Assembly: GCA_001642005.1 (NCBI GenBank)
Contig: LWCA01000164.1
Location: 1-45,401 of the forward strand
DNA length: 45,401 nucleotides
Source of the DNA: Intoshia linei
Taxonomy: Eukaryota > Orthonectida > Rhopaluridae
Direction of reading: 5' to 3'
The notes under the pieces were generated by a model. The model saw only the letters and a program-made list of their open reading frames with translations, was not told where the DNA came from and did not search any database. This document shows positions 12,050-24,200 of this stretch, in pieces; position 1 is the first letter of the stretch, and each line of letters begins with the position of its first letter. The position numbers and the translations under genes were made by a program.

Positions 12050-12310
12050 ATAATGCTTATGATTTTAAAAACTATCCCAGAATTTATTTATTTTTTTAAT
12101 TTTAGGGTTGATTTTATTTTTCAAAAAAAGACGATCTTGGTTTTTGACCCTAAAGGACTCCATTTCAGAAATTTAAGATTAGATATGAACATTACCCGTA
12201 AAAAACTATACTCGAAATTGGGTTTTTTAAATTCTACGAATTTTAATTTTTTAAATAAACGGTAACAAACACACAGAAATACGTAGACATTCAATTTTAT
12301 GTAAGTAAAC
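12050..12310 (+). repeat. Repeat family B, 3' (tail) half
   Basis: Contains the B markers GGTTTTTGACCCTAAAGGAC, GAAATTGGGTTTTTTAAATT and the tail AAATAAACGGTAACAAACAC followed by a CAATTTTATGTAAGTAAA end. The small open frame at 12032-12265 is created by the repeat and is not a gene. A weaker copy of the tail follows at about 12540-12660. Confidence 0.75.
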
Positions 12311-14750
12311 TCTACTTATTTTACTTGGTGGAGGAGATTGTACTTGAATATTACGCAATTCAATTAGAGAAAATAAGGATTTTTGCTATGATATTTAATT
12401 TTTAAATCCGTAACTTATATACATGTAGAATTGAATGTACAATGTACATTTTGATGTTTCTTACTGTTTATAAACACAATTTATAATACAGTTTTTAAAG
12501 AGTGGTTTTTGCCATGAATAACTTAATTTGGGTAAAATAAAATTTGCGATAAACCTCACTCTCGAAACTCTTTATAAAAAACTAGTGTTTTTCAAAATCT
12601 CGCGCCTTCTACTTTGTTAAATAAATGGTTACAAACAATAATACGGACATAAATTCTTAACCGGTGCGTCCCACTATCATCAGATTTTTTTGTTTTTCTT
12701 AAATTTGCTACCTTATCAATAAGCACTAACAAATAAAAAATTTTATTCGCCAAAATTTTTTAATTGCTTCAATGTGAGCCCAGTCGAAAAAAGATTTAGA
12801 AACTCCGATTTAAAGTACTGTCTGTATAGTTTTTCAGAAAGCAAAACCACGAAAGTATACCTAGGATGTAATATATAGCGAATATCTGTCTAATCATTAA
12901 ATTGGAATAATAAGTAAAAATTTATTTAAAATTCAACAAGTAAACTGAAATTTAACTTTCCCTGCTAAATGGATTCATAGAATTGCCAATAATAGATAAA
13001 ATATAAAATAAAAATTCGTATGCCATCATACTCTACATATAAATTATATATAATAATATTAATATATATAAAGATACATATAAATATAAGTGTAAATAAA
13101 AATTATGTATATTATAATTTCAATGCATACTATTCCCATTGCGTATAGAATCAAAATTGGTCTGCATTTTCCATTATTTCTTTTAAAGTTGTCCTATTTG
13201 AAAAATTTTTGCGAATGCAGTAAATATTTAAAATATTTTAATAACCAACAAACACTTACGTCATAAAACCAGTACATTTCATAATAATTATTTATCAAGA
13301 ATCCAAGATTGAGTAAAAAAATAAAAGTTATGAGTGTATAAACGATTTCTTGCTAAATATAAATACTTATAATTACATTGTAGATTATAATCTAATTATA
13401 ATTATACAACGTTAACCAAGGCCGATAAAGAAAATAATTTAACTAAAAATCATTTCACTGTTTTTTCTTTTATCGTAGTCGGATAACAATTATAAGAGTG
13501 TATCACATTTTAGTTACCTTGCGCTAAAATTAAACGCACTTGAATATAAAAATATCCATATTTTAGACAGGATAACTCACACTATCCATTTTAATAAATT
13601 GAAAGTCTGATGAATTAAATATTAATGTATTGTAAATTTTGATGTTGGATCAAATTGCAACGTTGTAGTTTAATAATTATCTAAAGCATAATGATAATGT
13701 TACCAAATAAACGAAATTATGAAATTTCAATACATATAATATCATAATAATAATTGTGCATATAATTATAAAAATTATAGATGCCACTGAAACATATTGT
13801 GTGTATAAAGTTAAATTTTGAATCCAATAAGATTTAAAGAAATATGTAAATCCAAATACCTAAATTATGATACCTTACATTTTTAAATTTATAAATTTTA
13901 TGTACCAATTTTAGTGTATTTAAGATAAAGGACTGGTTTTTTAATATGTAATTTGACATTTTTAATTTATTATTTGCAATTACATGAACATGAAATATTT
14001 TTTTATTAAAACTAAATAGTTATTTTGCATTAGTATTTATCATTTACTTATAAAATAAATCAAATAATATTTTCGTTATTAATTAAATTAAAAGATTTAT
14101 CAAGATTTGTATCAAACTCATAAATGATAAGATGAATTTATTATTATGTACATGTAGTAATAATTAAAATTTAAACAATAAATTTCAATATTCAAATAAT
14201 ATATTGGTTTGATTTTTCTTTACCTTATACTGGAGAGGTTGAAAAGATATGATATAATAATATCAAAATTAAAACTTAGCTATGGTCACAAAATATCGGC
14301 AGGTTTGGTGCAATAGTTATATAGTTACTATATTACCTTTATGGTCTCATTTTTTATTAACATTGTAAAATACTATTAATATTAAAATCACAATAATCTT
14401 TTTTTAATTTTAGTATCCTTAATTAGCACAACCTACCGGACTCGAGAACAGGGCATTTTTCTAAATTTAAACTATAAGTCAGACTCTCGAAGAGGTAGTT
14501 AGGGTATATGGCGTTATGAAATTTTTTGTGGTATTATTGATGTAGTACAGAGGTATTAATTATCTATTTTTTTGATTTATCTTTCAGAGATTGAATTTTT
14601 TATACTGAAACAATTGTAGTTTTTATTTATTTAAAAAGTGTGTTTTAAGTGTTAAGTGTTTAAACGAACGACGCTGTAATTTTGCAGCAACCGTCTTTAA
14701 AGTAAGTAGCCCATTTTAATTGAATTTACTCAAATATAGAATTCAATTTA
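12311..14750. other. Long gene-free AT-rich stretch
   Basis: Apart from a decayed B tail near 12540-12660, I see no gene, transposon end or RNA. A short stretch around 14430-14520 is less AT-rich but has no open frame. Confidence 0.5.
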
Positions 14751-14756
14751 TATCAT

Positions 14757-14936
14757 TGCTGGTTATGATGGACGGGGTCTCATTTCTACAGTTGAAAGAT
14801 TTTCAATCTAAACAAACTGTTGGATTAATGTTTGCAATACAATAAACCCAAAAAGCGCTTTGAACGTTTGTATCGTTTCAAGTGGTGATGTGACATCAAT
14901 GATGAATAAAGATGACAAATCAATTGTATAATAAAT
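14757..14936 (+). pseudogene. Cysteine-containing coding-like remnant, perhaps MRH-like
   Basis: One frame reads GYDGRGLISTVERFSI, a TAA stop at 14817, then TNCWINVCNTINPKSALNVC and IVSSGDVTSMM. The F-x-I-x-x-C, N-V-C and later C spacing resembles mannose-6-phosphate-receptor-homology repeats. It is well under the ~150 residues of such a domain and has an internal stop. No splice sites rescue it convincingly. The stretch is less AT-rich than the flanks, which favours a former exon, but the family assignment is weak. Confidence 0.25.
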
Positions 14937-15349
14937 ATAAATAAACAAAATATAATATCATGTAACATATAATCCTTACTATATATTATATGTACTACAA
15001 AAAATCTCACCTTAAGATTTAGTAAAAAAATATTCTGAAAATTTTCTTACAAGTGTTTGCCTACATAAAATGTTAAAAAACCCTCCCCTTTAAGTTTTGG
15101 TAAAAAATAAACAGAATAATCCTCTTAAAGTGTTTGGTTAAAAAAAATCTTAAAAAACCTCACCTTCAGATTTGATAAAAAATATTCACATACAGACAGT
15201 CACACAAACAAAGTCTTTTATATAAGTCAGTATGGGCAGTTTTGGGTTTTGACCATGAAGATATAAGTTTTTGAAATTGAAATTTATAATGTTCATGATT
15301 TTAAAACATGTATAATGTAGTCTTTTTTAAATGTAATAATATATTACTA

Positions 15350-16290
15350 GGTTGACTGTTATGTACTACGTACAAACAGCACCTAGCTCTGCAGAGGGCA
15401 CATTTTTATTATACTTACAAAATAAATTAACGTTGAAAATCTAACTTAAAAATCCTACTATTCACTATTATCCATAAACAAGTGGTTCCCAAACTTGTTT
15501 CAGGTGGAACCATCATATGACATTACTCGTGGTTCCCAAATTTGTTTCAGGTGGAACCGTCATATCACATTACTTTTTACTTTAAAGCGAATTATTCCAT
15601 CTTAATTTTTTTTGTTAACATTTGCGTAAAGAATTTTAAAAACGATTGTTATCTCATTTTTTTAATTTATTAGACAGAATGTGTGTATAATGTTAAAAAT
15701 AAAGTAAAAAGAGTTCAATCCTAAAAATTTTCATAAATAGTATTAATTCCAGAAAAAATAAATTTATAAAAACCAATTGTTTATCAATAATTAACTAAAT
15801 CTTCAATTTATAAACATTTCAGTCGAATTTTACCATTATTGCAAAGGATTGTAATATAAAAATGATATTAACAAAGTTTTTTTAGTTTCGTTGTTTAGTT
15901 TCTTATTTACATTTGAATATTTTAATAAAAATGTTTTGGAAAGGAAAATTTGAAATTTAAAAATTGCGTATCAATGAAAAAAATTCCGAACAAAAGAATT
16001 ATATAGATTTTCACCCATATTTCTTTATTGGAAATGTGTAGACGTTCAATTCATATCTTTTTTGAAATCGTAGGATCAATATTTACGTTTTCAATTTTTA
16101 TTTTAATCGAAATATTTGAAAAATATTGGTTGATAATATATATAAAATTATTTTTTACCAGGAATTTCTGGGGTTGCAATTTTGTATATATGTCAAATGG
16201 AATAAGCTTTATCAGAATAATTTTTTTAAATTTTCGGACCTTTAATTATTTAAGATTTTTTGTTTTAATATATTTTATATTATGTAACCT
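15350..16290 (+). repeat. Composite A + B repeat, the longest copy outside genes
   Basis: The A head (15355-15402), A body (to about 16020) and B body (from about 16055) follow each other without interruption. This establishes the order of the full element. The hairpin segment (GTGGTTCCC...GGTGGAACC) is tandemly duplicated at 15480-15560, as in the copy at 19964. The open frame at 16028-16297 lies inside the B body and has no protein similarity. A short B-like piece precedes it at about 15225-15320. Confidence 0.8.
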
Positions 16291-16391
16291 ATTGTAACAC
16301 AGTATGTAATTATCATATTATCATAAATAGAATATTACATTCACAGTAAAAAATTTCCACATTAAGTGTTATATTTAGTTACATTTTATAG

Positions 16392-17247
16392 CAGTGATGG
16401 CAGCCAACGGAAACTAGGTGTGTTAAATTTAATGTTATTTTCAGAATTTTTTTTCTTGTGTGTTTTTATTAAAAAAATATAAGGTCAATCAAAACCGTCA
16501 ATTAAGTCGAACGACTTGATGGAAAATGAGTTAAAAAAATAATTTTTACATTTATTTAGATTTAAAAAATTGATTCTATCCTGAATTTTTTCAATTTAGG
16601 GAAATATTTTTAATCTTCATTTTCTATATCCCGATAGAATATTGATAATTTACAATCAAATGCCTTAATAATACTAAACATTACAACAAGCCTTCCCGTA
16701 GCTTTGAAATGTAAGGTTAAGTTCATTTAAATGCAAGGAAAGATTAGTAAAAAACATAAGACTAACAATCCAATCATTATTATCTAATTGAGACTTTCAA
16801 TTTGAGAGTTATCTTTATATCTTAACAATGTTTTAATTTTTGATAAGCATTCCACAAAGCGCTCAAGAACTTTACTTCTACTGAGCATTTGATATTACTG
16901 TACATAAGCAGTCCATTACAACTTGATTCTACTTCCTTTAACATCAAAGTGAATTCTTTGTTGTGTAAGGGGCGTGGTTGGATGTAATTAATAATTTTTG
17001 TTACAGTGATAAAAACCATATTTAAGTAACTCAGAGCTGTTTTAGAGCAGAGTACTTCTTGGTGTATAATGCAATGAAATCCAACCAGAGGATGACCCAC
17101 GAAATTTTAAAAATTAGATGTATTAAAATATCGTTAATTATTTTAGTAATATTTTTTATTTGAAGTCGACTTATATATTTTTTCAAATGTGCAAAAAAAT
17201 GTCAAGTGTGTATTTTTTACACGCAAACACGTGCTTTGCCATCACTG
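16392..17247. mobile_element. Degenerate hAT transposon (856 bp) with transposase fragment
   Basis: The ends CAGTGATGGC and GCCATCACTG are perfect 10-bp inverted repeats. The 8-bp direct repeat TTTTATAG flanks them at 16384-16391 and 17248-17255. It encloses a hAT transposase remnant on the minus strand (16822-17100). Intact hAT elements run 2.5-5 kb, so this one has lost most of its coding region. Confidence 0.92.
16822..17100 (-). pseudogene. hAT-superfamily transposase fragment (GTF2IRD2/ZBED5-like)
   Basis: The 92-codon frame contains VGHPLVGFHCIIHQEVLCSK, then KIINYIQPRPLHNKEF and LLMYSNIKC. From memory this is the FHCIIHQEALCAK / VNFIRSRxLNHRxF / LLxxTEVRWLSRG block of domesticated and mobile hAT transposases of the GTF2IRD2, ZBED5 and EPM2AIP1 type. 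The conserved VRWLSRG is degraded to IKCSVEV. Only a middle segment survives and neither the N-terminal zinc finger nor the C-terminal dimerisation region is present. It has no start codon of its own, so it is a relic. Confidence 0.88.
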
Positions 17248-17255
17248 TTTTATAG

Positions 17256-18281
17256 GATGTTATTTATAAAATCTTTCTAAAAAATACGCACTTAAACTTA
17301 TCCCAAACTCTTAAAAACACTAAAATATAAATTAAAAAATTAATCAACTAACATGAGTATTATTAGAATTAACTCGTTTTAACTTTTAGCCCTTAACATG
17401 AAATTAAATTTAAATTAAAATCACAAAGATGCATTCACTTATTTGAATCAAATTATTTGATACGAGATTCAGTTTGTAATCTAAATCTTGAGGCCATGAA
17501 TCTCACCTCTACCTATCGTACATTAAATATTCATATATCTAAGCTGAATGCAACTGATTTAATTAATTTATATTCTTTCGACAAATATAACAATAATTAC
17601 AATTAATAAATTTAAAAAAAAAGGCTGATAACCATAAAAAAAATTTTTTACATATTTATTATAATTTCACCTTTAAAGTTAAAAACCACTAGTCATCCAG
17701 TCAAATAACACCAAAATAATACTTTGCAAAACTAAAACAGGACTATTTTTAGTGATTTTACTAATGATACCTACAAGTTGTATTTACAAGTTACAAGAGT
17801 TTTACCCTACAACTTTAGACATCAATAAAATTTTAAAAGCAAAATTTAGACGAGTTCATTCAAATATCAATAGGTCATATAGTTTTGAATTTGTATAAAC
17901 TTTAAACTTTTACAAATAACAAGTACACTACAGAGGCCTAAAAAAATGCACCAACATACAAAATATCAATAGAAAATAAATTGATAATTTCAAACAAAAA
18001 CACAATGGCGTTATAAATATCTGCATTACTTATGTACGATAACTTTAACAGTATAGACGAGTATATAAATTATTGATTTTATTAATGTTAGACGGTTATG
18101 ATTTCTAGCAAGAAAATTTGTTAATTTTGCAAATAAAAATAAAAATAAATATTGTAAAAATATCATCAATTATATACTGTAACTCGGAAATACCAATAAA
18201 GTTTTAAATTTCAATTTTATCAAAGTAGGCTAATGATTGCCAAATTTCTTTACTTTATTTTTAGAATTTAATCAATTGAAA
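17256..18281. other. Upstream region of DIP2
   Basis: AT-rich, no open frame or repeat recognised. It should contain the DIP2 promoter and any 5' UTR exon. The DIP2 ATG is preceded 17 nt upstream by an acceptor-like TTTATTTTTAG (18254-18264), so the first coding exon may be joined to an upstream leader exon. Confidence 0.4.
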
Positions 18282-21200
18282 ATGGCAAATGACCCTAGTA
18301 TTTCAAATGTTTGTAAAGTAAACATTGTTTTTTTTAATTTAGACATGATAAACAAATCTTGTGATTCTAGTAACATTGGTCAAGTAAATGTTAACGTTTC
18401 AACCTCCAGTTCACACATTTCTCCAGAAATTAAACCTAGATGTATATTTTTGAATATAGTTTTTAAATTTACAGTATTGTAAGTAGATATTTTACATTAT
18501 ACATTACAAACATGTTAAAATTAAATGCCATCCCCTCTTATCGTATAATTATACGATATGCGATTCCGTACTTTTTAGGTTCTCTGTCCATGAGTAGAGT
18601 TGACGGCTGCTTTATTTTAATTGTTATTTTTAATTATACTTTAAATATAATTAATTTTAGTTGAAAGGAAAATTCATAAATTACGCAGGAGTTTTAAAAT
18701 TGAAGACACTAATTCCACTAATCGATCTAAATTGATTGCTGGAATTATTAGCAAAGATTATGTTAATCCTAATAATTTGTGTCAGTTGTATACTAACGCT
18801 CCTAAACCTAATCAAAAACCAAATTTTTATGATGCAGAAAAAGTTCACAGGGAACATACTCCCTCACCAACAGGTTTTAATTTTCAAATATTAAATAAAT
18901 GAATTGGTACAAATTTTAAATATTTACTTATTATATCCTAATTAATATTTTAATGAATTAATATCTTAGTGATTGGTAAATTCTTGCTTTTAGAGTACAT
19001 AGAAAACAAGAATAACAATACTGGTAATTTACCCAAAGATGAATACGCCAACATTTTTATTTATGAAAATTTTAACGAAATGAGTGAAGATGAATTTCAA
19101 ACATTATCTGCCATTCAAAAATCCCCACCTAGTATATGAATTTTATATGCGTTAATTTATATTTTTCTTCAATTATAGGTAAAAAATTGTCAATTTCACC
19201 TCATATTTCTAAGATTATTAAAATTTTAAAGGTATATTTTTAGTTTGTCATTTTTTTGCTTTTGATAATCATAATTATAGAATCCTCATATATATAAAGA
19301 AGAACCTTTTAATCAGTCCGATGCAATTGAAAGTACGTTTTTTAGTTTATTTTGTTGTATATTTTAATTTAGAATCTACCAATCCTGAAAATATTTATAG
19401 TCCTGTAGGAAAAACAACTTCAATTATTGTGTCATCCGATATTGTAATTTTTATTTTTTAAATTATTGTTTTTCTTAATTTATTCTTTAAATTTTGGGAC
19501 TTTTTAAGAAAAATGTTAATTGGGGTTTTTAACCTTTTAAGGACTCACTTTCTGAAAATGAAATTTTTAATTTTTGGAACAATTTCATAGATTTGGATTA
19601 TTTATCTGTTGATTTGATAGGCTCTTCATTGATTCAACAACTTGATTATTGTTTAAATGTATATGAGTTTATTAACATTGACTGCAAGTCAATATTTATA
19701 TTTTTTAATGAATAATTAAAATGAATAACGCAGAATTTAGGCCTAAAATTTAAATTTAAATTAACATGTTTTTATAAAAAATGTCAGGTTGCTAAAATTA
19801 ATCTCAAAATGGCGGAATCAGTTTTCAGATGAATGGTTACATACAGACACATTTTTAACAATTTTTATATTATATAAGTACTGTAAAGATATTGATAATG
19901 TGTTTTTAAACTTTTTTTCGTATTTCCATATTTTTTCGTCGTTGTACTTTTATGTAGACTAGCTTGACTGTTATGTACTACGTACCAACAGCATCTAGCT
20001 CTACAGATTTATTATAGATACAGATTTTTAGAGGGCACATTTTTATTATACCAAAAAAATAAATTCATGTTGAAAATCTAACTTAAATCCACTATTCACT
20101 ATTATCCATAAACAAGTGGTTCCCAAACTTGTTTCAGGTGGAACCATCATATGACATTACTATTGAAAATCTAACTTAAAAATCCTACTATTCACTATTA
20201 TCAATTCTTTAAAGGAAGTTCCCAAATTTATTTCAGGTGAAACTATCATATGACAATACTTTTAGTTTAAAGTGAATTATTTCATCTTAATTTTTAAATT
20301 TTTTAAAAATGAAAAATTTCGAATAAAAAAAAAGGATCATTATTTACATTTTCAATTTTAATTTTAATTGAAATATTTGAAAAATAATGTTGATAATATA
20401 TTAAAAATTATTTTTCACATGAAATGCGTACATTTATGGCGTTAAAATTTTGTATTTATATCAACTGGAATAAGCTGTATCAGAAAAATCATTTTTTTAA
20501 TTGTAAGACCGTTAATTATTTCAAATTTTATTTTTTTACATGTGAAAATAAAAAAAATAATAAATAATATTTTTTTTGTTAATAAAATAATTTTAAAAAG
20601 AAATGAATATTAAACTGCTTTTTTGATCATGAAGACGTCACTTTGTCAGATTGAAATTTTTTATGTGTGTTAACAGGATACAACTGTACCACCTGTATTT
20701 TTTTAAATTTTAGGGCTGTTTTAATTAAAAAAAGTTAATTTGTGGTTTTGCCCCCTAACATGAACTTTTTTGAGGTTTCCATTTACGACAATGTTAATGA
20801 TTTTAAAACGCGTCCAAGAATGTATGTTTATTAAATTTTTGGGTGTGTTTATTTTTTAAACAAAGTGGAAAATTCTGTTTTTGATTCTGAATGACTCAAT
20901 TTCTGAAACTGAAAAATAGATATAAATACACTCTATGAAAAACTATATTAGAAATTAAATTTTTGAATTCTATGACTGTCAATTGTTTAAATAAACAATA
21001 ACACCCAGATATTTAATTTTAATATAATATTAATGAATCCATGTATGTTTATCTATTTTTTTATGTATATTTAGATAACTTCTGGTATCCCTAAAACATT
21101 CTGGAATTCTTTAAAGAGACACAGTTCGACAGAGTATAAAACTATTGCTTATATAGAAATTGATAAAAGTGGTGCACCTGTTAGGTTTATTACTTATGGT

Positions 21201-24200
21201 ATTTTTTTATTGTTAGTTAAATTTCAAATTACATACATGTATTTGAAAAAGACGTAGATTTTAGTTTTACTTTTATTAGTAAATTTGAGAATATTCCTAT
21301 ATGGTCACATGGATTGAACATAGCCGCAGATTTTGCATTCGTCTGTTAGATGCTGATATGTTGACTTTAGTGATTATTTTACTTGTAATTCATATTAAAT
21401 ACACTACCCGACATAAGTTTTAGTCACCCAAATTGTAAGTAATCTAAACATTCCTGTTTTATTAGTTTAGACATTTTCTTATATCATATCTAGTGTATAA
21501 TCAAGAAAAAATGTTAAACAACCCTAAAAAAATAAAAACTAGAGAAAAAATTTAATAATTAATGAAATATAGGTATTTTTAATTAAAAATACAGAATTGA
21601 GAGCGACATAACTCCTATAAAGGGCATATTTATTAGGCACCTATAAAATAATACAATTAGTTGAATATAGGTAAAAACGGCACAACTTAAATAATTATAA
21701 TTACATAGCAATGAAAATACAATTGTATTAATATGATCACAAGTAGAACTTGAAATAAAAAGACTTTTGTTGTAATTAATTTTTTTTTGTAGTTAACATT
21801 TTCAAATTTCGGCTTGTAATAATTAAAATTAATTTCACTGCGTTAATAACAGCGGCTATTGTAAAATAGAGACTAATAATTATAATAACCAATAATTAAC
21901 ACTTTTTAACAGCGTTACTCTATTTTTCACTACAAAACATCATATATTGTATATTTTTAATTAGAATTGATAATTGAATAGGATAAAAAAATATTCTCGG
22001 GTGTGAACACCATAAAATATTTTTAATTTTTTTGTAATATGCTTTGTAGGTAAAAAATTAATCTTAATATTTCAGTTTTAATTTAGGTCTGTAGTGGATG
22101 AATTCTATAAAATCTAATAATAATAATAAGAATGAATCTAATATAGGTAAAATGTTAAGTGAAATTAGTTTAATTATTACAAGCCGAAAATTGTAAATGT
22201 TAACTACGAAAATAAATTAATTACAACAATAATCTTTTTATCTCAAGTTCTACTTGTGATCATATTAATACAATTGTATGTTCATTGCTATGTAATTATA
22301 ATTATTTAAGTTGTGCCGTTTTTGTAAAGTACCCAATTAGTTATGTTTATTAAATGAAAAAATTCTTTTTATTTGATTTGCATCTTTTTATAGGTAGTTT
22401 ATGACATCAGTAGGGTTATATATTGGTGAGGTCATTCTTTAATTAGTTTGATATTAAATTTAAAATTCAAGTTTAGCCTTTAAAATTTTATTATAAAATT
22501 TATAGTGGTTGTTAATGAGAATGTGTAGGTTGTCTAAGATTTATTTCACGCACTGTAGCTATGCCATGTTTTTCAGAAAGCAAAACCTCTATACTACATG
22601 TTTCGTTATCTAATTTTATTTTTGAACGTCAGGATTGGTTGATACGTCTGTACTAGTGTGTTTAACTTAGTTTTTTTAAAAACTCAGTAAGTACTTTTTT
22701 TCAAATTTTAGTAAAAGTACTTTAAAAAATTTGATGAATTTTTAGTTTTCGTTCACAAAATGTAAAAAATTCAAAACATAAAATTAATATTTCTGATTTT
22801 CGATGAATTAAGATATATTATAGTATTTACAATAAATAAATAACTGATATTTGGAGTTAGATAATATCCGAATTGTACAAGAAACTATATTTGTAGTATC
22901 ATTAAAAGTAGATAATTAAATTTTTTATTAACAAAAAATAGGTTATAAATTACTTTTTGTAGACATGAAGTTTCTATTGTATTTTAAAATTCAGTTTCAA
23001 TTAATCCTAGTTTTACAAATAGACGTGAATAACCCCACTGTAGAAAATAATCGTTTAACTAATGCGTTAGTTTCAGGTATTGATAATTTAATTATTTATT
23101 TAATGCAATTTTCCAATGCATTCAATGAAAAATCAATCTGATTGGTAAAATTAATAATTTTTAAAAATAAGTTTACTCTTAAGTACTTTTAAGAAAATCC
23201 AATAACTCAGTAAAAGTAAAACTAAAGTAATTATTAAATAACTCAGTACATTTTACAAAAGTTGAACACACTAGTCTGTACTTTATATCTGATCAGGGGC
23301 GGATTCAAGGGGGTGCAGTTGCACCCCTAAATTTTTAAATAATTTTTGTAATGTTGTAATGATAATGTTGGTTAATAAATTTACAATACTTCATCCAAGA
23401 AGACTGGACCTAATTGATTTAAGATTATTTAATGAACAAAATTAATTTCTCTTTTTTTTGTGCTGATCATTTTGTTTATTTTTGCGAAAAAATACAAGTT
23501 TGGAAACTATTGTATAACAACTTTTAAATGAAATTAAAAAACACGTTTTGATATTAAAAGAGACACCCCTAAAAAAAATTTCATCTTCGGCTAAGTTAAA
23601 TATAATGCTCGCTTCGCTCGCACCCCATTAACTAGTCTCTTGGATCCACCCCTGTTGATAAGGGTTATAACTTATAACGTTCGGCTACTTCGATTTATTA
23701 TTTTGAATAAATAAACCAGTATTTTCTGTGATGGTGTCTATTTAGTGTTATTAACCTGGGGTTCCAGAAAATTTTAGAATAAAAATCATTTTACAGATAT
23801 ATTTTTTAAACCTGAATGATGTTTTTAAAATTTTGATTTATTCTATTTATTAATTTAATATTTTAATATATATCCACTTTTTTTATTAGAAAAACCCATT
23901 TTGAACGTGGATGCCTTTTTTGATTTTAAGAATTTATAAAAAAATGAAATCGGTTAATATTAAACGATACTAAAATAAATGATACTGATAAATCGTAGAA
24001 ACCACAGTGTTTTCTATGTTCAAAGGTTTTTTTTAATTCAAATTTAAAGCCATTTCAGGCTGAAATTCAGCTAGCAATTTTTCATGCTTCACAACTATGT
24101 TCTGATAAATTAACACTTTAATTAAAATTAATATAAGTATAATTATATAATTATAATTAACACAAATAATTATACATTTTTATAATTAACTCATCTTTTT

